Below, one piece after another: positions 26,719 to 34,420 of a stretch of 64,000 nt of DNA. The notes under the pieces are model-generated. The model had not been told where the DNA came from. It made no database searches and saw nothing but the letters and a program-made list of their open reading frames with translations. This stretch comes from an uncultured Lachnospiraceae bacterium (GTDB lineage Bacteria > Bacillota > Clostridia > Lachnospirales > Lachnospiraceae). Both the position numbers and the translations under genes were made by a program. Position 1 is the first letter of the stretch, and every line of letters starts with the position of its first letter. The stretch lies in the NCBI GenBank assembly GCA_900554415.1, contig USGU01000001.1, positions 1 through 64,000 on the forward strand, written 5' to 3'.

Positions 26719-28002
26719 ATGAGTTATAAAAGACTGATTCCATGCATTTTTATTGCAGATGGAGCGGCTGTCACATGGTTTAACAATACAGAAGTGCTTT
26801 CATCTGACGTAGTCAGACTTGCCAAAGAATACAGCAATCATGGAGCAGATGAACTTTTAATTTTTAATCTGGCTGAAACAGATGAAGAAAGCGATATTGC
26901 ACTGGATTTAATCGGGCAAATCAGCCGTGTTATCAAAATTCCAATGGTTGTCGGAGGAAATATTAAGGAACTTGATGATATTCAGCGCATTCTGGACACA
27001 GGTGCCAAACGTGCCATTCTGAATTTTTCCAAGCCAAATTCCGTAAAAATGGTCAAAGATGCCACAAAACAATACGGAAAAGAAAAACTGGCTGTCTCTT
27101 TAAAGAGCTTTGACGAATTATTCAAAAAACAGAATATCATCCGGGATTACAGTAGTGAACTGATTTTCATGCACCGGCTGGATCTGGATTCGGTTATGAA
27201 TGTAACCGATATCCCCTGCATTATCGTAACCGATACCATGGAAGAACCAGAATTATTTGAAATTCTGAAATCACCGGGAGTAAAAGGACTTTCCGGTAAA
27301 TACGTCAGCCAGTTGAATATGGACTTTGAAGATTATAAAAAGCGCTGCAGCGCGGAAGGCATACAAATGACTGCCTTCGAAAGTATGATGGAATTTTCGG
27401 AATTCAAATTGAATGAGGAAGGCTTATTGCCGGTTATCGTTCAGAATCAAAAAACATCGGAAGTCCTGATGGCAGCTTATATGAATGAAGAAGCCTTTGA
27501 AAATACCATCAAAAGCGGAAGAATGACCTATTATAACCGTGATACAAAAGAAATCTGGGTCAAAGGTGATACATCCGGCAATTATCAGTATGTCAAATCA
27601 CTTACCATAGACTGCGACAAAGACACACTCCTTGCCAAAGTGGACCCACTTGGTCCTGCGTGCCACACGGGAAATCCATCCTGCTTCTTCCGGCCAATTG
27701 CAGGAACCGGAAGAAGAGAAGTATCCCCGCTCCAGATTCTGGACCGCATGCACCAGAGTATCATTTACCGGAAAGAGCATTTGTCCGATGAAGCACATGC
27801 CAATGATATTCTGAATAATGGCGTAGATAAAATCCTGAAAAAAATCGGAGAAGAAGCTACCGAGTTAATCATTGCCGCCAAGAATGCCAATTTGAATGAT
27901 GCCAAACACGAAATTTCCGATTTGCTGTACCATGTCATGGTTCTCATGGTCGAACGGGGAATTGAATGGGAAGATATCGCTGAAGAATTTGATAAAAGAT
28001 AG
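26719..28002 (+). CDS. hisIE: HisIE with N-terminal degenerate HisF/HisA-like barrel
   Basis: A three-part histidine-biosynthesis fusion of 427 residues. Residues 1-215 look like a HisF/HisA barrel (YKRLIPCIFIADGA, MVVGGNIKELDDI). Residues about 220-320 are HisI, phosphoribosyl-AMP cyclohydrolase (MTYYNRDTKEIWVKGDTSGN, then the metal-binding DCDKDTLL and GPACHTG). Residues about 335-427 are HisE, phosphoribosyl-ATP pyrophosphohydrolase (GEEATELIIAAKN, EISDLLYHVMV). In HisF the catalytic Asp lies at position 11 of the IPCLDV motif; here that position is Phe. The barrel is therefore likely non-catalytic, perhaps structural. It is not in a his operon. AGAGGAG precedes the start. Confidence 0.9.
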   Translation: MSYKRLIPCIFIADGAAVTWFNNTEVLSSDVVRLAKEYSNHGADELLIFNLAETDEESDIALDLIGQISRVIKIPMVVGGNIKELDDIQRILDTGAKRAILNFSKPNSVKMVKDATKQYGKEKLAVSLKSFDELFKKQNIIRDYSSELIFMHRLDLDSVMNVTDIPCIIVTDTMEEPELFEILKSPGVKGLSGKYVSQLNMDFEDYKKRCSAEGIQMTAFESMMEFSEFKLNEEGLLPVIVQNQKTSEVLMAAYMNEEAFENTIKSGRMTYYNRDTKEIWVKGDTSGNYQYVKSLTIDCDKDTLLAKVDPLGPACHTGNPSCFFRPIAGTGRREVSPLQILDRMHQSIIYRKEHLSDEAHANDILNNGVDKILKKIGEEATELIIAAKNANLNDAKHEISDLLYHVMVLMVERGIEWEDIAEEFDKR

Positions 28003-28015
28003 GATGTTCTCAGTA

Positions 28016-28048
28016 AAGAAGTCATATACTTTGGATATATGGCTTCTT
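28016..28048 (+). terminator. hairpin after hisIE
   Basis: Thirteen-bp stem AAGAAG-T-CATATA paired with TATATG-G-CTTCTT (one T-G pair) and a 7-nt loop. The T tract is weak (GTAATTT). Confidence 0.6.
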
Positions 28049-28080
28049 GTAATTTACAGCCTATACGGAGGTAGCTTTCC

Positions 28081-28338
28081 ATGAATGAAACAGAAAAACG
28101 TCGCACGGAATTATTAAAAAATACAAGGAAATTATATGACACCCACTATGAGCCTTGGCCGGTTCATCAAAGGTATCTTTCATCTGCATCCTGGGAGGAT
28201 GAAGAGAAGCATGCGGAAGGTTCTTCTCTCGGCATCCGTATTTTCTTCAGTCTTTTATTCTTCCTGCTCTGTATCCTCGCTTCCAGGTACGAGGAACACT
28301 TGTATTTTGCCATCACAAACTGTATAATGAGCAAATAG
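28081..28338 (+). CDS. small single-pass membrane protein, hypothetical
   Basis: An 85-residue protein with a polar, charged N-terminal half (MNETEKRRTELLKNTRKLYD) and one membrane helix near the C-terminus (IRIFFSLLFFLLCILA), followed by a short tail. CGGAGGTAG lies 8 nt before the ATG. It lies between hisIE and the TraX gene. No known family is recognised. Confidence 0.65.
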   Translation: MNETEKRRTELLKNTRKLYDTHYEPWPVHQRYLSSASWEDEEKHAEGSSLGIRIFFSLLFFLLCILASRYEEHLYFAITNCIMSK

Positions 28339-28367
28339 GACAAATTACGCCAGAAAGAGGAAAACCA

Positions 28368-29069
28368 ATGCTCCAAAGAAAATATGATGGAATAGATTTG
28401 AAATACATCGCTATGGTAACCATGCTCATTGACCATATTGGTGTAGTTTTTATTGAAAACACAAGACTATATGAAATGGAACGCTTTCAGATGCTGGATG
28501 TCTGTATCCGGCTGATCGGACGAATTGCATTTCCCTTATTTGCATTTTTACTGGTAGAAGGATTTCTGCACACAAGTAATTTGCGAAACTATGCCTGCAG
28601 ACTGCTTATTTTTGCCTTTATCTCGGAAATACCGTTTGATCTGGCAGCATTCGGGAAACTGACTCTGGCACACCAGAATGTATTCTTTACCCTTTTCATA
28701 GGTCTTCTTGTGTTAAAAGGACTACAGTCTGCCCAGACAGAAGCTTCGTCTAGGGCTTCTTATTATCTGATATCCGGCTGTTCCGTGATTGCCGGTTGTC
28801 TGGCTGCGTATTTCTTGTCCGTTGATTACTCTTATATGGGGGTATTGCTGATCGTCATTCTTTACCTGCTCCATGATACTCCAAAGAAGCAGTGTATCAT
28901 TGGCGCAATTTTATTCAGCTATGAACTGACCTCTGTTTTCTCTTTTCTTATGATGTACCGCTATACCGGGCAAAAAGGAGAGACAAAGCTTCCAAAATAT
29001 GCATTTTACGCATTTTATCCAGCCCATCTTCTTATTTTGTGGGCAGTTAAAATGCTTGTAATAGGATAA
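28368..29069 (+). CDS. TraX family protein
   Basis: Polytopic membrane protein of 233 residues related to TraX, the acetylase of F-pilin; chromosomal Firmicute members have unknown substrates. It has about seven hydrophobic segments. Typical family sequences are KYIAMVTMLIDHIGVVF, IGRIAFPLFAFLLVEGFLHT and the C-terminal YAFYPAHLLILW. AGAGGAAAA precedes the start. It is the last intact housekeeping-style gene before a decayed stretch. Confidence 0.87.
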   Translation: MLQRKYDGIDLKYIAMVTMLIDHIGVVFIENTRLYEMERFQMLDVCIRLIGRIAFPLFAFLLVEGFLHTSNLRNYACRLLIFAFISEIPFDLAAFGKLTLAHQNVFFTLFIGLLVLKGLQSAQTEASSRASYYLISGCSVIAGCLAAYFLSVDYSYMGVLLIVILYLLHDTPKKQCIIGAILFSYELTSVFSFLMMYRYTGQKGETKLPKYAFYAFYPAHLLILWAVKMLVIG

Positions 29070-29102
29070 ACTTAGATAAAAACCAATCAGAAAGTAAAAC
29101 AT

Positions 29103-29258
29103 GTGTACCGCGTGATTCCGAAAGAACAGCAGAAACACTTTGATGAATATCTGAAAACACATAACATCAAGAAGGTAAAACAGTATGGACATGGTATCTA
29201 CTTTGCCCCATCGTCCATGAAGAGCTGGAACTATACCAGTTACCGGGGAACATCCTGA
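29103..29258 (+). pseudogene. orphan C-terminal gene fragment
   Basis: An open stretch of 51 codons reading VYRVIPKEQQKHFDEYLKT, then KKVKQYGHGIYFAPSSM, ending RGTS and a stop. The composition and codon use are protein-like, but there is no ribosome binding site and the frame is closed by a stop 30 bp upstream. It looks like the tail of a lost gene. The parent family is not recognised. About 110 bp of further sequence up to the next gene holds nothing clear. Confidence 0.4.
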
Positions 29259-29374
29259 GCAAAAGGAAATGAAGGGTGCGCCTATATGGGACTCTATGCA
29301 GTCGCTTATGGAACAGCATACGATACTGAGCCACTATATAGCTTATATTAGCTATAAAAAATTAGGGAGAAAAA

Positions 29375-29833
29375 ATGCAATGTGTAATATTAAAGAATTT
29401 AAGGGAAAAAATAATTCAAAAAAGAATTGTACTCTTAGTCATAGTTGCTGTTGGACTAAGTATGTTAATTTTTTGGAAAAATCTGACACTATATGATAAA
29501 GGTCAAAGTATAGATTTATCTGGAAATAATGAATACTGGAAAGCTTATTTAAACATACAACTAGGATATAACAGTGAATTGTGTATACAACCAAGACGAG
29601 ACGACTTTGCAATACCGTCTAAGATAACTGCTAATATTATTTCAAATGAAAAGAAAATATATTCAGTTGATTTGGAATATGTTCCTGATAACAGTAATCC
29701 TGAGTTTTTAGGAAGTTACATTACATGTTTTGCTACGGAGGATTATTTCAAAAACGATGTAGAAGAAGTTGTCCTTAACATAATATATAATGAAAATGAT
29801 ATTTCCATTCTATTAAAGAACAAAGAACCCTAG
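29375..29833 (+). CDS. hypothetical membrane-anchored protein
   Basis: A 152-residue AT-rich gene. An N-terminal hydrophobic helix (residues 17-34, RIVLLVIVAVGLSMLIFW) is followed by an extracellular-looking domain (QSIDLSGNNEYWKAYLNIQL and onward). No motif is recognised. TTAGGGAGAAAAA precedes the ATG and a strong terminator follows. It resembles small accessory membrane proteins found near mobile or decayed regions. Confidence 0.6.
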   Translation: MQCVILKNLREKIIQKRIVLLVIVAVGLSMLIFWKNLTLYDKGQSIDLSGNNEYWKAYLNIQLGYNSELCIQPRRDDFAIPSKITANIISNEKKIYSVDLEYVPDNSNPEFLGSYITCFATEDYFKNDVEEVVLNIIYNENDISILLKNKEP

Positions 29834-29870
29834 ATTTTTTTAAGAGGACATCAAAATAAGATATTTAAAA

Positions 29871-29903
29871 GACAAAGCTATTTTTAGCTTTGTCGTTTTT
29901 TTT
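29871..29903 (+). terminator. strong terminator
   Basis: Perfect 10-bp stem GACAAAGCTA/TAGCTTTGTC with a 4-nt loop, then a G and eight T. Confidence 0.85.
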
Positions 29904-29906
29904 GAG

Positions 29907-30146
29907 CTGCAAATTCCGCTCGAACAGACCGGATGGATATTGGTTGACAATACTTATTATTATGGTAATCTAGAAACAGGCAAGTTGTATACAGATTGTT
30001 GGCTGTATAACATTTATTATCTGCAGAGTAACGGAGCGATGGCAACCGGCTGGGTCATCATAGATGGAGAATATTATTATTTTAACGCCAGTGGAGCGAA
30101 GGTAACCAACCAATGGATTGGAAGTCCAGGGCTGGTAAGGAAATAA
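29907..30146 (+). pseudogene. cell-wall-binding repeat protein fragment
   Basis: An open stretch directly after the terminator encodes two or three choline/glucan-binding type repeats: EQTGWILVDNTYYYGNLETGK, then LQSNGAMATGWVIIDGEYYYF and NASGAKVTNQWI. These are the CW_binding_1 pattern of surface proteins. There is no signal peptide, plausible start or ribosome binding site, so this is the remnant C-terminus of a larger wall-bound protein. The stop lies 36 bp before the dsdA ribosome binding region. Confidence 0.6.
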
Positions 30147-30184
30147 TTCTTAAAAATACTTTTTAGTTTGGAGGGATGTAGACG

Positions 30185-31519
30185 ATGTTAAATATAACTG
30201 AATTGGAGAAGAAAACACCGATTTTGAAGGAAATATGTGCTGGAGAGGAAGTTTTTTGGATGAACCCAGACAAAACAGCCTGTGGGAAAGCTATGGAACA
30301 AATCGAATTGGGATTGGCGGACGTAGATGATGCGGAAAGCAGATTGCAGCGGTTTGCTCCATTCATCATGAAATGCTTCCCGGAAACCCAGGAAAGGGGC
30401 GGGAGCATCGAGTCCGTTCTTACCCCAATTCCAAGGATGAAAGAGCTGCTGAATGAGAAGTATCACAGTCATTTGCAAGGAACTTTATTATTGAAGCAGG
30501 ATAGTCATCTGGCGATTGCAGGTTCCATCAAAGCGCGTGGCGGTATCTATGAGGTTTTGAAGCATACAGAGGAGCTTGCTCTGGAGCAAGGTTTCCTGTG
30601 TCTGGAAGACGATTATGCGAAACTGGCAAATGAGAAATGCAGAGAGTTTTTTAAAAACTACACCATTCAGGTTGGTTCAACTGGAAATCTGGGGCTCAGT
30701 ATTGGAATCATGAGTGCGGCAGTTGGTTATCAAGTAATTGTTCATATGTCTGCAGATGCGAAACAGTGGAAGAAGGATCTGCTGAGAAGTCATGGTGTAA
30801 CTGTAAAAGAATATGAGTCCGATTACAGCGAGGCTGTGAAACATGGAAGAGCTCTGTCAGATGCGGATCCGAATAGTTATTTTGTGGACGATGAAAATTC
30901 AAAAACACTGTTCCTTGGTTACGCGGTAGCGGCAAAGCGTTTGAAGAAGCAATTGGAAGAACAGCATATTACGGTAGATGAAGAACATCCGTTGTTTGTG
31001 TATCTTCCATGTGGAGTAGGTGGAGCACCGGGCGGTGTATGCTTTGGGTTGAAATTATTATTTGGAGATGCCGTACATTGCTTTTTTGTGGAACCAACAC
31101 AGGCGCCTTGTATGCTAGTCGGTATGGCAACGGGACTCAACCAGGAAATATCAGTGCAGGATATCGGACTTTCGGGACTGACGCATGCAGATGGTCTTGC
31201 GGTAGGGCGTCCGTCAGGCTTTGTAGGAGGTGTCATGAAGCACTTGCTTAGCGGAGAATTTACCATCTGGGATGGAAAATTATACGATTATCTGAGAGAT
31301 TTGCTCGAGACGGAAGAGCTATTCCTTGAGCCAAGCGCATGTGCTGCTTTGGAAGGCCCGATGCAGATTGAGAAGAACGAAGACGTTCGTAAATACTTGC
31401 TTGAGAATCATCTTCAGGATAAAATGAAGAATGTGACACACATTGCATGGGCAACAGGTGGAAGTCTTGTCCCAGAAACGGTTCGAGAAGAATACAAGAA
31501 TACGTATCTAAAGAAATAA
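30185..31519 (+). CDS. dsdA: D-serine ammonia-lyase
   Basis: PLP enzyme that converts D-serine to pyruvate and ammonia. The PLP lysine lies in AGSIKARGGIYEVL, the phosphate loop is GSTGNLGLSIG (QVGSTGNLGLS), and LPCGVGGAPGGVCFGL is the second glycine loop; GRPSGFVGGVMKHL is typical of DsdA. The length of 444 residues is normal. TTGGAGGGATG precedes the start. No dsdC-type regulator or transporter is adjacent; the flanks are gene remnants, so it may have arrived with mobile DNA. Confidence 0.95.
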   Translation: MLNITELEKKTPILKEICAGEEVFWMNPDKTACGKAMEQIELGLADVDDAESRLQRFAPFIMKCFPETQERGGSIESVLTPIPRMKELLNEKYHSHLQGTLLLKQDSHLAIAGSIKARGGIYEVLKHTEELALEQGFLCLEDDYAKLANEKCREFFKNYTIQVGSTGNLGLSIGIMSAAVGYQVIVHMSADAKQWKKDLLRSHGVTVKEYESDYSEAVKHGRALSDADPNSYFVDDENSKTLFLGYAVAAKRLKKQLEEQHITVDEEHPLFVYLPCGVGGAPGGVCFGLKLLFGDAVHCFFVEPTQAPCMLVGMATGLNQEISVQDIGLSGLTHADGLAVGRPSGFVGGVMKHLLSGEFTIWDGKLYDYLRDLLETEELFLEPSACAALEGPMQIEKNEDVRKYLLENHLQDKMKNVTHIAWATGGSLVPETVREEYKNTYLKK

Positions 31520-31537
31520 AAAAGGACAGGTGATTCG

Positions 31538-31648
31538 ATGAAACGAAAAATCGCGATGATGATTATCCTTGTAGTGGCGGTATTAGCAGTGGTTGCCGTT
31601 GTTTCCATTCTGGCGCGCACACCAGCGCTGATAGATTGTGTAAAGTGA
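31538..31648 (+). pseudogene. orphan signal-peptide-like fragment
   Basis: Thirty-six codons encode MKRKIAMMIILVVAVLAVVAVVS and a short tail ending in a stop. A ribosome binding site (GACAGGTGATTCG) and start are intact, so this is the 5' end of a lost secreted or membrane protein whose body has been replaced by the Fic remnant that begins a few bases before the stop. Confidence 0.45.
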
Positions 31649-32155
31649 ACAGCTATGCGGAAAAATATGAACAGATCCCAGAAATAGATCCTTATAGTAT
31701 TCGGCACTTAAAAAAGTTCCATGGAATTATGACGAAGTATCTGGTGAAGGAGTCCGGTGAATTCCGGCAGGGCGAAGAAGGCGTTTTCAATGGAGAACAG
31801 TGCATCTTTATGGCTCCACCAGCACGGCTTGTGCCTCAGCTGATAGAAGACTTATTTGACTGGATGAAGTCGGTAAAAGACGAAGTGCACCCTTTGATCT
31901 TGAGCAGCGTTTCACTATGATGTTGTGCAGATAAATGAAGAAAACGAACATCTTTCTGAAACAGTCAAAAAACTGCTTGATATCATGGAATACGATGTTC
32001 CTTATACAAGTAAAACTCTTATGGAAAAGTTAGGTTTGAAATCCAGAGAAGGATTCCGCCGGAATTATTTACACCCTGCCGTTGAATGGAATCTGATTCG
32101 GATGACAATTCCAGATAAACCAAATAGCAGAAATCAGAGATATATAAAGATCTAA
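31636..32155 (+). pseudogene. Fic family protein, gutted
   Basis: Two pieces of one Fic protein. The first part reads NSYAEKYEQIPEIDPYSIRHLKK then GEFRQGEEGVFNGEQCIFMAPP, the N-terminal part of the Fic fold. It stops at DEVHPLILSSVSL. After a +1 shift the second part (FHYDVVQINEENEHLSETV, ending PDKPNSRNQRYIKI) is the C-terminal winged-helix end. The catalytic HPFxxGNGR loop that should lie between is absent. The enzyme cannot transfer AMP, and the sequence is an internal deletion plus frameshift. Confidence 0.75.
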
Positions 32156-32171
32156 CGTGCAGAAAAATGTA

Positions 32172-32200
32172 TTGTCAAAGTGGATTAGAATGTGTATAAT
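32172..32200 (+). promoter_or_regulatory. sigma-A promoter of the 32.3-kb hypothetical gene
   Basis: TTGTCA, a 17-nt spacer and a perfect TATAAT, ending 71 nt before the preferred GTG start. Confidence 0.75.
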
Positions 32201-32271
32201 CTGAAAGTAGTTTAGCGCGTTTAAATACGGCATATAACTGATAAAAGAGAGTTGGGAAGGAAGTGAATCGG

Positions 32272-32691
32272 GTGCAATTGAAAAATAATAAGATAGCATG
32301 TATTATTTTTGCAATACTCGTATTCTTTTCTGGGTTTTTCATTGAAAGTGTTCCGGCAGATAATTCATTTGTATGCGCACCAATTGAAAAAACAAATTCC
32401 AGTATACAATTAGTCTATATACCGACGATAGATGCACAGATTTGCACATCGGAAATGGTAGGCGTACAAAATACAAGTCATATACAACAATTAACAAGTC
32501 GTTGTAATGCTCTGAAATGGGGATTGAGAACATCCCTTAATTCTTTGTGCCCAGATACATTTCAGTTGCAGAAAAACAAGTTCTTTATGGGTTTAGAAGC
32601 ATCCACTGTTAGCAGTTGGTATGTAGATGAACTGATCATAAATTATATTCAGAGTTCAGACGGAAAAAAACGAATCGAAAGACAAATCTAA
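32272..32691 (+). CDS. hypothetical secreted or membrane-anchored protein
   Basis: About 139 residues. A hydrophobic N-terminal segment (ACIIFAILVFFSGFFIESV) suggests a signal peptide or anchor. The mature part holds three or four Cys, including FVCAP, AQICTSE and SRCNAL, and LIINYIQSSDGKKRIERQI at the end. I prefer the second of two GTG codons because AAGGAAG is then 8 nt away; starting 9 nt earlier adds three residues. It has its own promoter. The function is unknown. Confidence 0.6.
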   Translation: MQLKNNKIACIIFAILVFFSGFFIESVPADNSFVCAPIEKTNSSIQLVYIPTIDAQICTSEMVGVQNTSHIQQLTSRCNALKWGLRTSLNSLCPDTFQLQKNKFFMGLEASTVSSWYVDELIINYIQSSDGKKRIERQI

Positions 32692-32808
32692 GAACAATCC
32701 CAGATGATTCCTATATATTGATATAGGCATATTTGAATATGGAAAAAAGTGAGAAGCATACAGAATATCAGTATGTTTATTTCTGTATGCCATTTATGGA
32801 GGAATAAT

Positions 32809-32952
32809 ATGATTTTAAATATATTTGTGGGTATTATGTTTGTCATCGTAATAGCGATAGTTTTTTTGGTCTGGTGGATTGACAATGGCGGTACATTTGG
32901 AAAAGGAAAAGATAATTGCAGGGAAGATGAGAAGAAAAATGAGAAAAACTAA
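32809..32952 (+). CDS. small membrane protein (47 aa)
   Basis: A short gene with a clear GGAGG site 6 nt upstream. One membrane helix (LNIFVGIMFVIVIAIVFLVWW) is followed by a Gly- and Lys/Glu-rich tail (GTFGKGKDNCREDEKKNEKN). Its end overlaps the start of the pyruvate kinase fragment. A small regulatory membrane protein is possible; no family is recognised. Confidence 0.55.
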   Translation: MILNIFVGIMFVIVIAIVFLVWWIDNGGTFGKGKDNCREDEKKNEKN

Positions 32953-33118
32953 GGTGATATGTACCATCGGACCTGCTTGTGAGGATGATTCGGTTCTAGC
33001 GAAAATGTGTAGGGCTGGAATGAATGTGGCTAGATTGAATTTTTCACATGGTACCCATGTAGAACATCAGAGAAAAATAGAGTTGAAAGGATTTAAATTA
33101 TGGATTTTTCGAATGTAA
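32939..33118 (+). pseudogene. pyk: pyruvate kinase, 5' fragment only
   Basis: The first 48 or so residues are plainly pyruvate kinase: MRKTKVICTIGPACEDDSVL then GMNVARLNFSHGTHVEHQRKI. After that the frame runs into LKGFKLWIFRM and stops inside the start of the next gene. The active-site and cofactor regions (about 420 residues) are missing. The junction near 33085 marks a deletion endpoint. Confidence 0.8.
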
Positions 33119-34137
33119 TGGGGCTTCTCGGGGGCCTTGCATTATTTCTTTATGGAATGCAAATGATGAGCTCAGGACTGGAAGCTGCAGCTGGAAATAA
33201 AATGAAAGTGATACTGGAGAAATTAACATCAAATAGAATTGTGGGTGTACTGGTTGGCGCATTTATTACCGCAGTTATTCAGTCTTCATCTGCCACAACT
33301 GTTATGGTTGTTGGTTTTGTGAATTCGGGTATGATGACATTAAATCAGGCTGTATGGATTATTATGGGAGCCAATATAGGAACAACGATTACAGGACAGC
33401 TCATAGCATTGGATGTAGGTGAAATAGCACCCCTCATAGCATTTGGCGGTGTGGCTGCAATTGTATTTTTGAAAAATGAAAAAGCAAAACATATCGGTGA
33501 AATTATGGCTGGTCTGGGCATACTCTTTATTGGTATGGATATGATGGGAGTTGCCATGAAACCATTAGCTGATTCGGAAAGTTTTGTGAGTCTGTTAACG
33601 AAATTTGAAAATCCTGTCTTAGGAATTTTGGCAGGTACAGTATTTACGGCTTTGATTCAATCTTCCTCTGCATCAGTTGGTATATTACAGGCATTAGCCG
33701 GAAGTGGAGCAGTTGGACTAAAAAGTGCAGCGTTTGTGCTTTTTGGACAAAATATTGGAACTTGTATCACTGCATTATTGGCATCAATAGGAACAAATCG
33801 GAATGCAAAACGTACCACAGTCATTCATATTATGTTTAATGTATTTGGAACGATTGTATTTACGATTCTTTGCATGGTGACACCAATTCTTTTTATCGTT
33901 GAGGGCTGGACACCTGGGAATGCACCTGCACAAATCGCAAATTTGCATACGATGTTTAACATTGTGACGACATTATTATTGCTTCCAATAGGAACATGGC
34001 TGGTTAAAATTTCTTCTGTTATTCTGAAAGACAAGAAAAGTGATGAAGTTGAAGAAGGTATGCATGTGCGGTATTTATTAGATATCAATCATGCGAACAC
34101 AGACAAGCTAGGTGCTTTCATTAAATATTTCGAATGA
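33100..34137 (+). CDS. Na/Pi cotransporter family protein, lacking the PhoU-like tail
   Basis: Membrane transporter of the NptA/PNaS family that couples phosphate to sodium. Two inverted repeats with the QSSSATT-type signature are present: ITAVIQSSSATTVMVVGFVNSG and FTALIQSSSASVGILQALAGSG, together with GANIGTTITG and GQNIGTCITALLAS. The membrane domain is complete through about residue 310. Clostridial homologues usually add a 200-residue PhoU-like cytoplasmic domain; here the protein ends after LLDINHANTDKLGAFIKYFE at 345 residues. It may be functional but regulated differently, or truncated. Confidence 0.85.
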   Translation: MDFSNVMGLLGGLALFLYGMQMMSSGLEAAAGNKMKVILEKLTSNRIVGVLVGAFITAVIQSSSATTVMVVGFVNSGMMTLNQAVWIIMGANIGTTITGQLIALDVGEIAPLIAFGGVAAIVFLKNEKAKHIGEIMAGLGILFIGMDMMGVAMKPLADSESFVSLLTKFENPVLGILAGTVFTALIQSSSASVGILQALAGSGAVGLKSAAFVLFGQNIGTCITALLASIGTNRNAKRTTVIHIMFNVFGTIVFTILCMVTPILFIVEGWTPGNAPAQIANLHTMFNIVTTLLLLPIGTWLVKISSVILKDKKSDEVEEGMHVRYLLDINHANTDKLGAFIKYFE

Positions 34138-34186
34138 AATGTTAAAAATGGCAATGCTTGATAATTAAAGAAAAGGGAAAAATCCT

Positions 34187-34215
34187 TTGACATTTCTCCA
34201 AAACCCGAGTATAGT
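34187..34215 (+). promoter_or_regulatory. sigma-A promoter of the riboswitch/P-type ATPase unit
   Basis: TTGACA, a 17-nt spacer and TATAGT. The transcript would start about 4-5 nt before the first riboswitch stem. Confidence 0.8.
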
Positions 34216-34225
34216 AATAATACAT

Positions 34226-34317
34226 ATAAAAGGGAGTAACCGACGTGTGATGCGTTCGCAATGTCGTCAGTACGGTGAGAAACACCCGGCGTTGAGTAGA
34301 ACTGGTGAGACTTTTAT
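34226..34317 (+). promoter_or_regulatory. yybP-ykoY type manganese riboswitch (candidate)
   Basis: A structured leader of about 92 nt. Its 5' strand ATAAAAGGGAGTAAC and 3' strand ending GGTGAGACTTTTAT pair as P1 (ATAAAAG/CTTTTAT). The internal GTCGTCAGTACGGTGAG and CCCGGCGTTGAG segments have the look of the yybP-ykoY family, which senses Mn2+. The 3' P1 strand is shared with a terminator hairpin immediately downstream, so ligand binding would prevent termination (an ON switch). It precedes a cation-transporting P-type ATPase, a known partner gene in Lactococcus. Assignment is from memory of the motif. Confidence 0.75.
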
Positions 34318-34350
34318 TGCACAAGAAGATGCAATAGAAGTCTCTTTTTT
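34307..34350 (+). terminator. riboswitch-controlled terminator
   Basis: GAGACTTTTATTGC pairs with GCAATAGAAGTCTC (one mismatch), followed by six T. The left arm overlaps the 3' strand of the riboswitch P1 helix, giving two mutually exclusive structures. Confidence 0.8.
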
Positions 34351-34420
34351 CGTGTAACAGAAAACTTTTATTGTATAACTTAAGAAACAATGAAAATACT
34401 TGAAACAAGGAGGAGGCTGT

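Noticed and set aside
29269..29496. A 75-codon frame overlapping the start of the 152-aa membrane protein gene
   Set aside because: Unlikely protein, no ribosome binding site, and the overlapping frame has a better start and a membrane helix.
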